DNA of 52,752 bases from Candidatus Levyibacteriota bacterium (GTDB taxonomy: Bacteria; Patescibacteriota; Microgenomatia; Levybacterales; UBA12049): the NCBI GenBank assembly GCA_016182205.1, contig JACOXW010000011.1, positions 1 through 52,752 on the forward strand, given 5' to 3'. The notes under the pieces are model-generated. The model made no database searches. It was not told the DNA's origin and saw nothing but the letters and a program-made list of their open reading frames with translations. Made by a program: the position numbers and the translations under genes. This document shows, one piece after another, positions 1-8,619 of the stretch. Within the stretch, counting starts at the first letter, position 1; each line of letters starts with the position of its first letter.

Positions 1-112
1 AAGACAGTTTCTACAATTTATGCTTCAGAACTCTGTTTTGAATGGAAGAGAGCTTGATTTAACGCTCCAAAAACCCTTTAACGGCCTACTCGTTTATACT
101 GAAAGTCAGAAT

Positions 113-187
113 TGGCTCCCCCGCGAGGACTCGAACCTCGAACCTAGCGATTAACAGTCGCGCGCTCTACCATTGAGCTACAGGGGA
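113..187 (-). tRNA. tRNA-Asn(GTT)
   Basis: The minus strand folds into a full cloverleaf. The acceptor TCCCCTG pairs with CGGGGGA, the T stem is CGAGG/CCTCG with loop TTCGAGT, and the anticodon loop CTGTTAA gives GTT (Asn). The 3' CCA is encoded (113-115), unlike the other five tRNAs of this window. A promoter lies directly upstream. Confidence 0.95.
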
Positions 188-206
188 ATATCAATGTGCC
201 TGTCAT

Positions 207-235
207 ATTCTACCATCTCAGTGACTGCCTGCCAA
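207..235 (-). promoter_or_regulatory. promoter of tRNA-Asn
   Basis: Reading the minus strand, -35 TTGGCA (230-235) is followed by a 17-base spacer and an extended -10, TGG-TAGAAT (-10 at 207-212). The predicted start is about 13 bases before the mature tRNA. The tRNA-Ser(TGA) at the far end of the window has the same TTGGCA -35. Confidence 0.7.
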
Positions 236-322
236 CCCCTCTTCTTACACTACTGCCGCACTTTATTAACTGAATTATTACGAAAAGGCGGTAGTCTTTT
301 CTTAAAGAAAGGAGGTGAGGGT

Positions 323-481
323 ATGACCAAGCAACAAGATGACCAAAACATGGATAAAGAGCAAAAGCCTGCCGGTGAAAAAGGCGGCAAAAGCATCGGC
401 GAAACAGATGAGCGGAGCGGTCAAATGAATGATCAATCTCTGGATGAGTGGATGGAAGATGATTACGCCAACGAAAAGTAA
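323..481 (+). CDS. small acidic hydrophilic protein, 52 aa
   Basis: I do not recognise this protein. It starts at ATG 323, chosen because a near-perfect Shine-Dalgarno (AAAGGAGGTGA, about 308-318) sits just upstream. A longer reading back to 173 would run through the tRNA-Asn gene and is rejected. The product is rich in Asp, Glu, Gln, Lys and Gly, has no membrane segment and no Cys, and ends in a strongly acidic tail (DEWMEDDYANEK). It is convergent with rpoD, with a hairpin between them. A strong SD is uncommon in this window, so the gene is probably well translated. Function unknown; a stress-type or disordered small protein is only a guess. Confidence 0.6.
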   Translation: MTKQQDDQNMDKEQKPAGEKGGKSIGETDERSGQMNDQSLDEWMEDDYANEK

Positions 482-489
482 GAGTGAGT

Positions 490-511
490 CACAGGTAGCA
501 TCCTACCTGTG
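490..511. terminator. hairpin between convergent small ORF and rpoD
   Basis: A perfect 9-bp inverted repeat, CACAGGTAG/CTACCTGTG, with a 4-base loop lies between the stop of the 52-aa gene and the stop of rpoD. Its position suits a two-way terminator, but there is no clear T tract on either side. Confidence 0.5.
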
Positions 512-515
512 GAAT

Positions 516-1598
516 TTATCCTAAATAATCTCTCAATTTATTCCCTCGTGAAGGATGTCTAAGTTTACGAAGAGCTTTGGCTTCAATTTGCCGGATACGC
601 TCACGGGTAACTGCAAACGTTCTCCCTACCTCTTCCAGTGTTTTTGGTTTTCCATCCTTGAGGCCGAATCGTTCCTCAAGTACTCTTCTTTCTCTATCAG
701 AAAGCGTCTCAAGCACCTGTTCTACCTGTTCTTTTAGAAGCTCCCGGGACGCGGTATCAAAGAGTGTTGGCGCATTGGTATCATGGATAAAATCTCCGAG
801 TCTACTGTCTTCTTCATCTCCCACAGGAGACTCAAGACTGGCTGGTTCTTGAGAAATCTTGATAATCTCAAGCGCTTTATCAGGCTCAATTCCCAGTACT
901 TTTGCTACTTCCTCAGGTGTCGGTTCACGACCAAGTTCCTGCATAAGTTTTCGGGATGTCCGTAAAAAACGATTAATATTCTCAACCATGTGTACCGGGA
1001 TACGTATGGTACGTGCCTGATCGGCAATGGCACGGGTGATAGACTGTCGAATCCACCATGTAGCGTATGTTGAGAATTTATAACCCCTTCGCCAATCATA
1101 TTTTTCAACCGCACGAATAAGACCCTGATTTCCCTCCTGTATCAAATCCAAAAGCGTGAGTCCACGCCCGACATATTTTTTGGCAATTGAAACTACCAAG
1201 CGCAGGTTAGACGTTATGAGCTTTTTTTTCGCTTCACGATCTCCTTTTTCCACACGTTTCGCAAGAGAGATTTCTTCCTCAAATTTTAAAAGGGGGATTC
1301 TGCCAATCTCTTTCAGGTACATCCTTACAGGATCAGATACTGTCCCTTCGGTGAGAACTGTAAGCGCCTCAAGCTCTTTCTCCAGCTGCTCAATCGGTTT
1401 TTCGTCTCCTCCCTGTTCTGAAACGCTTTCAAATACATCAACATTTAGCTTGAAGAGTTTATCGTATAATTCATCAATTTCCGGAATATGCTGTTCAGGC
1501 ATGGGATAGAGATTTAAGATCTCATCTTGCGTGATATAACCACGCTTTTTGGCTGATGAGACGATTTCACTGATTTTCTTGGCTGCAGCCTGCTTCAT
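516..1598 (-). CDS. rpoD: RNA polymerase primary sigma factor (sigma-70)
   Basis: Principal sigma factor that directs RNA polymerase to -10/-35 promoters. At 360 aa it is short for RpoD because region 1.1 is reduced and the non-conserved region is missing. Region 1.2 begins near residue 89 ([11 protein letters not shown]). Region 2 (about 110-200) contains [23 protein letters not shown] and the -10 recognition helix. Region 3 has the [11 protein letters not shown] segment. Region 4 ends with the helix-turn-helix [30 protein letters not shown]. The upstream neighbour on the same strand is dnaG, as in the classic rpsU-dnaG-rpoD macromolecular synthesis operon, but rpoD has its own extended -10 next to its start. 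The kept region 2.4/3.0 fits the many extended -10 promoters seen here. Confidence 0.97.
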   Translation of the reverse strand: MKQAAAKKISEIVSSAKKRGYITQDEILNLYPMPEQHIPEIDELYDKLFKLNVDVFESVSEQGGDEKPIEQLEKELEALTVLTEGTVSDPVRMYLKEIGRIPLLKFEEEISLAKRVEKGDREAKKKLITSNLRLVVSIAKKYVGRGLTLLDLIQEGNQGLIRAVEKYDWRRGYKFSTYATWWIRQSITRAIADQARTIRIPVHMVENINRFLRTSRKLMQELGREPTPEEVAKVLGIEPDKALEIIKISQEPASLESPVGDEEDSRLGDFIHDTNAPTLFDTASRELLKEQVEQVLETLSDRERRVLEERFGLKDGKPKTLEEVGRTFAVTRERIRQIEAKALRKLRHPSRGNKLRDYLG

Positions 1599-1608
1599 AG
1601 TACCCTAT

Positions 1609-1617
1609 ATTCTACCA
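1609..1617 (-). promoter_or_regulatory. extended -10 of rpoD
   Basis: Minus strand TGG-TAGAAT, with ten bases between the -10 and the rpoD ATG. The predicted leader is about 4 bases and there is no Shine-Dalgarno. Confidence 0.6.
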
Positions 1618-1653
1618 CACAAAGCCGAGAAAAAGAAGGCTAGGTCAGTATTT

Positions 1654-3423
1654 TTACTCTTTTAAAAGAAGACTAAGTTCCGAAAAACGGCTTTGGAGTT
1701 TTTTAATGTCTTCATTTTCTAAATCGCCACCAGTAGTTTTTTCCCGAATCTTTTCTGCAAGCACTTTTAATTGTGTACGGATATAGAGCGTGCGCAGTTC
1801 TTTGGCTGCTTTTTTAATTTCTTTAAATAATTGTTCCCCCGTTTCAAATTTCGGCAGCTGGTAAAGAAATGATGTATTATAAGATGTCAAAAGTTCCTGC
1901 GGTAACTGGTTTCCGAATGTCTTACTGTCAAAATGTTCCTCTTTTTGAAAGTGCTCAAAAAGACGATAAATTACTTTCTGATATGCCCGCTCTTTTGTCA
2001 CGGTTTGCGAAAGAATTGCCACTGTTTCCTGTACTGCTTTTTTGGGAGAATCGCTTTGAAGAATCAGAGATACCAAATATTCCTCAAGCATCTCTTCACG
2101 TTCTTTCTTTTTATGCTGATGTATATGTTGTGTTGATATTTCTTCTTTCTTTCCTTTCTCCACCTGCCGCTGTAGACTTTCATATGACGTATCAAGTGAG
2201 TCAGCAAGCTTACGGAAGTAATGCTCTTTTACGATTTCGTTTTGAATGCCCTCAAACAGGGGAAGCAGTTCTTCAGAAATTGCCCGTTTCCCAGTTGGAG
2301 TTTTCACGTCAAGTCTCTCTATGGCTTCCCTGAGTAAATAATCATATACGTCAACGTCGTGCTTTACCGCCTGTTTATATGCGTATGGGTCAGTTTTCAA
2401 CGCTTCATCAGGATCTTTCGCATTCTTATCGGAGATAACCGTAATTGTCCGTCCATATTGTTCTAAAAAGGGAACACTGCGTTTTACCGCATTTTCTCCC
2501 GCAGTATCCTGATCAAAGGCAAGCGTTATCTTTGTGGCAAATCTACTCAGAAGTCTTGCCTGTTCCTGCGTCAATGAACTTCCCTTCACAGCTACCGTAT
2601 TGCCAATCCCTTCCTGAAAAGATGAGATAACGTCGAATTCTCCCTCTGTGACAATGACTCTGTCTTCTTTCCTGATTTCACTTTTTGCGATATTGAGTCC
2701 GAAAAATGCCTGACCTTTATGATATACCAATGTTTCACGAGTATTCACGTACTTTGGCCCAGTTGCCTCATCAGAAAGAATTCTGCCTGAAAACCCCACC
2801 ACATTATCACGGTGATCAACAAGCGGAAAAATAACCCGATTTGTAAAGAAATCTACTAATCGTCCACCCCGTAGATACCCAAGTCCTGCTTCTAACACAT
2901 CGTCTTTTTTATACTTTTTCTTCTGCAGCAGGAAATTCATCAAGGCATTCCCGCTTGGCGGAGCATAGCCTAATTTGAATGTTTTGATAACTTTCTCGTC
3001 AATCTTTCTATCTCTTGTTAAATATGTCAATGCTTTTTCCCCTGCAGGATGTTTCATGAGGACAAAATGATAGAATTCCTCAGCCAAACGGTTTAGTGTA
3101 TAGAGAATCTCTTTCTTGGACGTTATCTGAGAGTTTTTTTCATCTTGCTCTATCTTTATTCCTGTTCTTTTTGATAGAAAACGAAGTGCTTCGGGAAACT
3201 CCATGTGTTCATATTCCATAAGAAAGGAAAAGGCATCTCCTCCTTTTTGGCAACCGAAACAATGCCACATTTGTCTTTCAGGAGAAACCACAAAGGAGGG
3301 GGTCTTCTCCCCATGAAACGGACACAGTGCCTTAAAATTTCTTCCTGCTTTTTTAAGGGTAATATATTCTGAAAGCAAAGCGACCACATCTGTAGCATCA
3401 CGAATCTGAGCAATCTGATCCAT
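1654..3423 (-). CDS. dnaG: DNA primase
   Basis: Makes RNA primers at the replication fork. I start it at ATG 3423 (589 aa, MDQIAQIRDATDVV...), where the family normally begins. A start 31 codons further up would run through the divergent purA promoter. The N-terminal zinc-binding domain has Cys34, His37, Cys55 and Cys58. The catalytic core and TOPRIM follow (VTEGEFDVISSF, then AFDQDTAGENA with the metal-binding acidic residues). The C-terminal part is weakly conserved, as expected for the DnaB-binding domain. It is divergent from purA and 55 bases upstream of rpoD, forming a primase-sigma pair. Confidence 0.96.
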   Translation of the reverse strand: MDQIAQIRDATDVVALLSEYITLKKAGRNFKALCPFHGEKTPSFVVSPERQMWHCFGCQKGGDAFSFLMEYEHMEFPEALRFLSKRTGIKIEQDEKNSQITSKKEILYTLNRLAEEFYHFVLMKHPAGEKALTYLTRDRKIDEKVIKTFKLGYAPPSGNALMNFLLQKKKYKKDDVLEAGLGYLRGGRLVDFFTNRVIFPLVDHRDNVVGFSGRILSDEATGPKYVNTRETLVYHKGQAFFGLNIAKSEIRKEDRVIVTEGEFDVISSFQEGIGNTVAVKGSSLTQEQARLLSRFATKITLAFDQDTAGENAVKRSVPFLEQYGRTITVISDKNAKDPDEALKTDPYAYKQAVKHDVDVYDYLLREAIERLDVKTPTGKRAISEELLPLFEGIQNEIVKEHYFRKLADSLDTSYESLQRQVEKGKKEEISTQHIHQHKKKEREEMLEEYLVSLILQSDSPKKAVQETVAILSQTVTKERAYQKVIYRLFEHFQKEEHFDSKTFGNQLPQELLTSYNTSFLYQLPKFETGEQLFKEIKKAAKELRTLYIRTQLKVLAEKIREKTTGGDLENEDIKKLQSRFSELSLLLKE

Positions 3424-3438
3424 ATTATAATCAGGCCT

Positions 3439-3447
3439 ATTGTACCA
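3439..3447 (-). promoter_or_regulatory. extended -10 of dnaG
   Basis: Minus strand TGG-TACAAT, fifteen bases before the dnaG ATG. The predicted leader is about nine bases. Confidence 0.5.
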
Positions 3448-3455
3448 CTTAGGGG

Positions 3456-3484
3456 TTGCGTTTCCCAATAAGGTTGCGTACAAT
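3456..3484 (+). promoter_or_regulatory. promoter of purA
   Basis: -35 TTGCGT (3456-3461), 17-base spacer, -10 TACAAT (3479-3484). The predicted start is about 3490, only a few bases before the ATG at 3497. No Shine-Dalgarno is visible. Confidence 0.65.
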
Positions 3485-3496
3485 ACGGACGTCTTT

Positions 3497-4771
3497 ATGC
3501 CAGTGACATTGATCATCGGCGCACAATGGGGAGACGAAGGAAAAGGTAAGATTATTGACGTTCTTTCGAAAGATTCCCACTACGTTATCCGTTTTCACGG
3601 CGGTAATAACGCAGGGCATACTGTTATTAATCAATTTGGTAAATTCGGTCTCCATTTGATTCCTTCCGGTATTTTTACAAAAAAGGCAACCGCGCTTATT
3701 ACCAACGGTACTGTTTTGGATCTTGAAGTACTTTTAGAAGAAATTGAACAAATTGAAAAAGCAGGCATACAGGTAAAAAACCGCCTGATTATCTCACCCC
3801 GCTGTCATATTATTATGCCCTACCACAAACTTCTGGACAAACTCTACGAAGAAGCAAAGGGCAAAGGAAAAACAGGAACAACAGGACGCGGTATAGGACC
3901 TGTATATGCTGACAAAGTCAGTTATAACGGCATTCGACTCTACGATCTACTAAATCCTAGATTGTTTTCGCAAAAACTTCAAACACAACTTACGGTAAAA
4001 AATAAAATCATCACCGCGCTAGGCGAAAAAGCGCTTTCTCAAAAAGAGATTGAAAAACAGTTTGCAAAATTTCGGCAAAAGTTAAAACCATATGTTAAAG
4101 AAGCGTATCCACTCATTCAACAGGCTCTTGAGAAAAAGCAGCGTATTCTTTTGGAAGGTGCGCAAGGTATGTTTTTGGACAATGATTGGGGAACGTATCC
4201 TTTTGTAACAGCGTCAACGATTGTTACGGGAGGAGCAAACGCAGGAGCAGGTATTGCCCCACGCCATATCAAAAACGTTGTCGGTGTGGTCAAAGCATAC
4301 ACGACGCGTGTAGGATCAGGTCCTTTCCCCACAGAACTGGTAGATAAAATAGGAGAAAAACTCCGATCAGAAGGCGCTGAATTTGGTGTTACCACCGGAA
4401 GAGCCAGACGTTGCGGATGGTTTGACGCACAGCTTATCCGTTTTGCAGCACAAATCAATGGTTTTACTGACATAGCAATTACAAAATTGGATGTACTGGA
4501 CACCTTTGAAGAAATCAAAGTCTGTATAGGATATACGCTTAACGGAAAACCTGTATCCTACGTTGACGGAGACGTGGAATTTTTAACAAAAATAAAGCCT
4601 GTGTATAAAACAATGAAAGGGTGGAATACAAACACCAAAGGGACAAAAGAATATAACAAACTCCCAGGTAATGCAAAGAAGTATTTGCAAGAACTGAAAA
4701 AGCTTATCGGGACTAAAATCTCCTACGTCTCAACCGGCGAAAAACGGGAAGATATCATAATCGTCAAGTAG
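3497..4771 (+). CDS. purA: adenylosuccinate synthetase
   Basis: Converts IMP, aspartate and GTP to adenylosuccinate, the first step from IMP to AMP. The protein is 424 aa, normal for the family. The P-loop region IIGAQWGDEGKGK is at the N-terminus, with the IMP-binding segments (GRGIGPVYADK and TTGRARRCGWFDAQ) further on. The start at 3497 is chosen because homologues begin MPVTLIIGAQWGD and because the promoter lies just upstream; a start at 3440 would include the promoter. It opens the purine island and is followed by a HAD hydrolase 19 bases downstream. Confidence 0.96.
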   Translation: MPVTLIIGAQWGDEGKGKIIDVLSKDSHYVIRFHGGNNAGHTVINQFGKFGLHLIPSGIFTKKATALITNGTVLDLEVLLEEIEQIEKAGIQVKNRLIISPRCHIIMPYHKLLDKLYEEAKGKGKTGTTGRGIGPVYADKVSYNGIRLYDLLNPRLFSQKLQTQLTVKNKIITALGEKALSQKEIEKQFAKFRQKLKPYVKEAYPLIQQALEKKQRILLEGAQGMFLDNDWGTYPFVTASTIVTGGANAGAGIAPRHIKNVVGVVKAYTTRVGSGPFPTELVDKIGEKLRSEGAEFGVTTGRARRCGWFDAQLIRFAAQINGFTDIAITKLDVLDTFEEIKVCIGYTLNGKPVSYVDGDVEFLTKIKPVYKTMKGWNTNTKGTKEYNKLPGNAKKYLQELKKLIGTKISYVSTGEKREDIIIVK

Positions 4772-4790
4772 TTTTCTTCAAAGGAATTAT

Positions 4791-5570
4791 ATGAAATATA
4801 AAACGTGTAAATATAAAGCACTCATGCTTGATATTGACGGCACCCTTATTCCATATATATTCACCGCACTCCCTTCACCCACCGTTAAAAGAGCGATAAA
4901 AAAAGCACAAAAAAATGTGGTGATTTGTCTTGTTACCGGAAGATCATATGCTTTTGTCAGACACTTACTGGAAGATCTGAATATGCATTCAGGGTATGCA
5001 GTTGTGAACAACGGTGCGAATGTCGTGAATATAAAAACAGAAGAACTGCTCTATGATCAACCTATTGAAAAAACGGATGCAGAAGAAGTCTTACAAACCT
5101 TACGGAAAAATAATTTCTCATTTTATGTAAAAGATGAATATGATTCCAAGGCATACTCGGAAGGAATCTTCTCAACAGATCAAAAACTCCAGAAAGCTTA
5201 TATGTTTTTTGCAATAGAAGAATACTCATCTGAAACAATTGATAATCTCTTCAATCAACTTTCTCATATACCGCACCTTACTCTACATAAAACTCATAAT
5301 CAAGACCCAAAAAAGTTCGGATTTAACATCTCGCATGTAAACGCGACTAAATTACAGGGAATTGAAGCTATTATGAAATCACTACACTTAAAGCAAAACG
5401 AAGTGATTGGTGTAGGCGACAGTTATAATGATTTTCCTCTCTTGATGGCCTGCGGACTAAAAGTGGCCATGGGAAACGCTATTGAAGACCTAAAAGCTAT
5501 TGCTGATTATATCGCGCCTTCTGTAGAAGAAGACGGAGTAGCAGATGTGATAGAAAAGTTTATTTTATAA
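4791..5570 (+). CDS. Cof-type HAD-IIB family hydrolase
   Basis: A haloacid-dehalogenase phosphatase of the Cof/IIB branch, 259 aa. Motif I is LDIDGTL (nucleophile and acid Asp), motif II is VTGRS, and motif IV is GVGDSYNDFPLL followed by AMGNA, where the metal-binding acids lie. The long insert between motifs II and III is the IIB cap. It sits 19 bases after purA with a modest Shine-Dalgarno (AAAGGA, about 4780-4785), so it is probably co-transcribed. Substrates of this family are sugar phosphates, FMN or nucleotides and cannot be read from sequence. A nucleotide or sugar-phosphate role is inferred from position only. Confidence 0.85.
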   Translation: MKYKTCKYKALMLDIDGTLIPYIFTALPSPTVKRAIKKAQKNVVICLVTGRSYAFVRHLLEDLNMHSGYAVVNNGANVVNIKTEELLYDQPIEKTDAEEVLQTLRKNNFSFYVKDEYDSKAYSEGIFSTDQKLQKAYMFFAIEEYSSETIDNLFNQLSHIPHLTLHKTHNQDPKKFGFNISHVNATKLQGIEAIMKSLHLKQNEVIGVGDSYNDFPLLMACGLKVAMGNAIEDLKAIADYIAPSVEEDGVADVIEKFIL

Positions 5571-5623
5571 AACTCACCCTTTTACATTTCTAAGGAATTT
5601 ATGTTATATATTAACTGTATCTA

Positions 5624-7018
5624 ATGAAGTCTTTTGACTATTCTACTTATCTTTCTCCTTTTACCTGGCGGTACGGTTCAAAGGAAATGCGCACGATTTG
5701 GTCTGAGGAAAATAAAAGAAAACTCTGGCGAAAAATTTGGGTGGCACTGGCAAAAGCACAACACAAAGAAGGACTGGTCTCAAAAAAAGAACTGGATGAT
5801 CTCGTAAAGCATCAAAACGACATTGATATTCAAAGAGCACACAAAATCGAAAAAGAAATTTACCATGATGTCATGGCAGAAATAAAAGTATACTCTCAAC
5901 AATGCAAAATAGGAGGAGGGAAGATACATTTCGGCGCAACATCAACAGATGTTATTGATAACGCAGACATCATGCAGATAAAAGAAGCGCTGGGAATAGT
6001 AAAAACCAAAGTATCAATGCTTCTTCGTAATTTCGCAGTGCAAATAGAAAAATACCAGGATACTGTTTGTATGGGCTACACGCATCTCCAACCTGCAGAA
6101 CCGACAACACTAGGCTATCGCTTATCGCTGTACGCACAGGATTTACTCTGGGATCTACAGTTTATTGAGAAGATTGACTCGTTTATAAAAGGTAAAGGAA
6201 TAAAAGGCGCTGTAGGAACATCCGCAAGTTACGAGAAAATCCTTAGCGATACAAAAACGGATGCATTCGGCTTGGAAAAAGAGGTTATGAAAAACCTAGG
6301 TCTTGACTCTGTTGCTGTCTCTGGGCAAACATACCCAAGAAAAATCGATTGGCTTATTACAGTTGCGTTAGCCAATATTGCAGGTTCATTACATAAATTT
6401 AATTTTGATCTTCGCATCATGCAATCACCGAATTTTGGCGAGTGGTCCGAACCAAGAAGCACAAAAAGAGTTGGTTCCTCTGCTATGCCTTTTAAGAAAA
6501 ATCCGGACAAGGCAGAAAAAGTATGCTCTCTGTGTCGGTATGTTGCATCGCTTCTGAACGTTTCATGGAGCAATCCTGCCTTCTCGCTTCTTGAAAGAAC
6601 GCTTGATGATTCTGCTAATAGAAGGTTTTTTATTCCTGATAGCTTTTTGGCAATTGATGAGTGCCTTCAGACAACCAACAGTTTTGTAAAAGATTTTGTC
6701 GTTTTTGAGGATATAATTGAAGTAAATTTACAAAAATATGGCGTTTTTTCCTGCACGGAAAGTCTCATGATGGAACTTGTTAAAAGAGGCGCCAACAGAC
6801 AAGAGATGCATGAGGTGATTAGAAAGCATTCTATGACTGCGTGGCAAGAAGTGTCAAAAGGAAATAAAAACATCCTTACTGATCTCTTGTCAAATGACGA
6901 AAGGGTGTTAAAATATATTCAAAAAGAAGACGTTGCACATTTTTTTAATCCAAAAGAACATATAGGGATTGCGCACGAAAGAGTGAAAAGGTTTTTAGCA
7001 ACGCTTACGAATAGATGA
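5624..7018 (+). CDS. purB: adenylosuccinate lyase
   Basis: Cleaves fumarate from SAICAR and from adenylosuccinate, so it acts twice in purine synthesis. The protein is 464 aa, of the fumarase/aspartase superfamily. The signature loop reads GSSAMPFKKNPDKAE, close to the family consensus. FGATSTDVIDN and GYTHLQPAEPTT carry the other active-site residues (His and Thr). A TATATA/TATATT -10 box about 11-13 bases before the ATG suggests its own promoter with a very short leader. It overlaps purE by four bases (ATGA), the start of a tightly coupled purine run. Confidence 0.95.
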   Translation: MKSFDYSTYLSPFTWRYGSKEMRTIWSEENKRKLWRKIWVALAKAQHKEGLVSKKELDDLVKHQNDIDIQRAHKIEKEIYHDVMAEIKVYSQQCKIGGGKIHFGATSTDVIDNADIMQIKEALGIVKTKVSMLLRNFAVQIEKYQDTVCMGYTHLQPAEPTTLGYRLSLYAQDLLWDLQFIEKIDSFIKGKGIKGAVGTSASYEKILSDTKTDAFGLEKEVMKNLGLDSVAVSGQTYPRKIDWLITVALANIAGSLHKFNFDLRIMQSPNFGEWSEPRSTKRVGSSAMPFKKNPDKAEKVCSLCRYVASLLNVSWSNPAFSLLERTLDDSANRRFFIPDSFLAIDECLQTTNSFVKDFVVFEDIIEVNLQKYGVFSCTESLMMELVKRGANRQEMHEVIRKHSMTAWQEVSKGNKNILTDLLSNDERVLKYIQKEDVAHFFNPKEHIGIAHERVKRFLATLTNR

Positions 7019-7533
7019 AAAAACCTCTTATTTCTATTATGGTAGGTTCCGATTCTGATCTTCTCGTACTGTCAGACGCGGTAAAAGTTTTGGACCAGTT
7101 CGGTGTAAGCTTTGAAATCACAGTCTCGTCTGCTCACAGATCTCCTGAAAGAACTCTCCGTTTGGTTCATAACTATTATAAAAACGGTGTAAAGGTCATT
7201 ATCGCTGCAGCTGGTCTGGCTGCTCATTTAGCCGGAGTTGTCGCTGCACATTTTCCGCTTCCTGTCATAGGTGTTCCTCTAAAGGGAGGGGCACTACAAG
7301 GCATTGACGCACTTTACTCAACGGTACAGATGCCTCCGGGAATTCCAGTTGCAACTGTAGGTATTGATAATGCAAAGAATGCTGGGCTTTTAGCAGTACA
7401 AATTTTAGCTGTCGCTGATAAAGCTCTTGAAAAAAAACTGACTACCTATAAAAAAGCTTTAAGTAAAACTGTTGAGGAAAAAGCAAAAAAGTTAGATGCT
7501 GTAGGCTTAAAACAATACATTTCCGAAAAGTAA
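7015..7533 (+). CDS. purE: 5-(carboxyamino)imidazole ribonucleotide mutase-type PurE
   Basis: Forms CAIR. The protein is 172 aa. It shows the class I signatures GSDSD near the N-terminus, SSAHRSPERT, AGLAAHLAGVVAA and PVIGVPLKGGALQGIDALYSTVQMP. The C-terminal 30 residues are a charged helix. Class I enzymes usually convert N5-CAIR supplied by PurK, but no purK is present in the window. Either purK is elsewhere, or this enzyme uses AIR plus CO2 directly, as class II does. It is translationally coupled to purB (4-base overlap) and to purC (TAATG overlap). Confidence 0.93.
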   Translation: MKKPLISIMVGSDSDLLVLSDAVKVLDQFGVSFEITVSSAHRSPERTLRLVHNYYKNGVKVIIAAAGLAAHLAGVVAAHFPLPVIGVPLKGGALQGIDALYSTVQMPPGIPVATVGIDNAKNAGLLAVQILAVADKALEKKLTTYKKALSKTVEEKAKKLDAVGLKQYISEK

Positions 7534-8498
7534 TGACGACAAAAAAAACCGCGATTAATCATATCCTATATGTTCTCAAAACAGTGAACCTAAAAAGCTT
7601 AGGGCCCAAACGCCAAGGAAAAGTCCGCGACATCTATATTCTTAAAGATAAACGTATCATCGTTACTACAGATAGACAATCAGCGTTTGATAAAGTCCTT
7701 GGATACATCCCGTTTAAAGGACAGGTTCTTACTCAAATCAGCGCCTTCTGGTTTGATAAAACTAAAGATATTATCCAAAACCACATCATTGCAGTACCTG
7801 ACCCAAACGTTATGGTTGTAAAAAACTGTGAAATAATTCCTATCGAAATGGTCGTGAGAGGATATATTACCGGTGTAACCGACACATCCATCTGGGGAAG
7901 CTACGAAAAAGGAGAACGCATTATATACGGTCTGAAATTTCCGGACGGACTTAAGAAAAATCAAAAATTGCCAAAACCGGTTATTACCCCAACTACAAAA
8001 GCTGAAAAAGGACACGATGAGCGTCTCACAGAAGATGAAATTTTAAAAAGAAAGATTGTTTCAAAAGCTATGTGGAGACAAATGAAAGAGGTTTCACTCG
8101 CTCTTTTTGCCAGAGGCCAACGCATTTGCCAAAGGGCGGGTATCATTCTGGTAGATACAAAGTATGAATTTGGAATTTACAAAGGAAAACTCATGTTGAT
8201 TGATGAAATTCATACACCGGATTCCTCACGTTACTGGACACTAAAAACATATAAAGATAGGTTTAAAAAAGGTTTAGAGCCGCAAAGCCACGATAAAGAA
8301 CCACTTCGTATGTGGTTTAAGCAAAAAGGATATACAGGTGAAGGAAAAGCCCCTACTATGCCAGCTGATTTTGTTGCTACGATAAGTCTTCTATACCAAT
8401 CAATTTATGAAAAGATAACCAAGAAAAAATTTATCGCTGATACAGCAACCAATATTGAAAAAAGAATCCAAAAGAATATTCAAGCATATACTCTTTAA
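7533..8498 (+). CDS. purC: SAICAR synthetase
   Basis: Joins CAIR and aspartate to give SAICAR. It is 321 aa, nearer the length of the long yeast-type enzymes than the roughly 240-aa form of many bacteria. Recognisable parts are RQGKVRDIY near residue 28, [21 protein letters not shown], the substrate loop [10 protein letters not shown], and [16 protein letters not shown] (Mg and aspartate binding). It starts inside the purE stop codon and ends one base before the purF start, so it is part of one transcript. Confidence 0.95.
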   Translation: MTTKKTAINHILYVLKTVNLKSLGPKRQGKVRDIYILKDKRIIVTTDRQSAFDKVLGYIPFKGQVLTQISAFWFDKTKDIIQNHIIAVPDPNVMVVKNCEIIPIEMVVRGYITGVTDTSIWGSYEKGERIIYGLKFPDGLKKNQKLPKPVITPTTKAEKGHDERLTEDEILKRKIVSKAMWRQMKEVSLALFARGQRICQRAGIILVDTKYEFGIYKGKLMLIDEIHTPDSSRYWTLKTYKDRFKKGLEPQSHDKEPLRMWFKQKGYTGEGKAPTMPADFVATISLLYQSIYEKITKKKFIADTATNIEKRIQKNIQAYTL

Positions 8499-8499
8499 G

Positions 8500-8619
8500 A
8501 TGGGTGAAGAAAATTTTCATGAAAAGTGTGGAATTTTTGGTATTTACGGTAAAGGCTTGGATGCTGCGCGATTGACATATTTTGGATTGTATGCACTCCA
8601 ACACCGTGGACAAGAAAGC
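8500..8619 (+). pseudogene. purF: purF 5' part (glutaminase nucleophile), out of frame with the rest
   Basis: The real purF start is ATG 8500, one base after the purC stop. Forty codons read as normal PurF: a short leader, the catalytic Cys (KCGIFGIYG), then the conserved [16 protein letters not shown]. After codon 40 the frame runs to a stop near 8667 with no PurF similarity. The family continues here with about 27 residues (AGI... through the EVF region), which are absent. PurF resumes in the next frame at [15 protein letters not shown]. The junction lies at about 8619-8627, in the sequence GAAAGCAGAAGAAGAC. This looks like a roughly 80-base out-of-frame deletion, either real or an assembly fault. 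Confidence 0.85.

Noticed and set aside
1-112. Partial gene at the left edge
   Set aside because: No frame with recognisable protein; the stretch is too short to support any call.
173-322. Upstream extension of the 52-aa gene
   Set aside because: It would start inside tRNA-Asn and skip the strong Shine-Dalgarno before ATG 323.
4117-4518. Long minus-strand frame inside purA
   Set aside because: A shadow of the purA reading frame with no domain; likewise the long antisense frames in guaB/comM, purL and the ATPase.
8455-8499. Upstream start for purF inside purC
   Set aside because: PurF similarity begins at ATG 8500, one base after the purC stop; the earlier codons are purC sequence in another frame.
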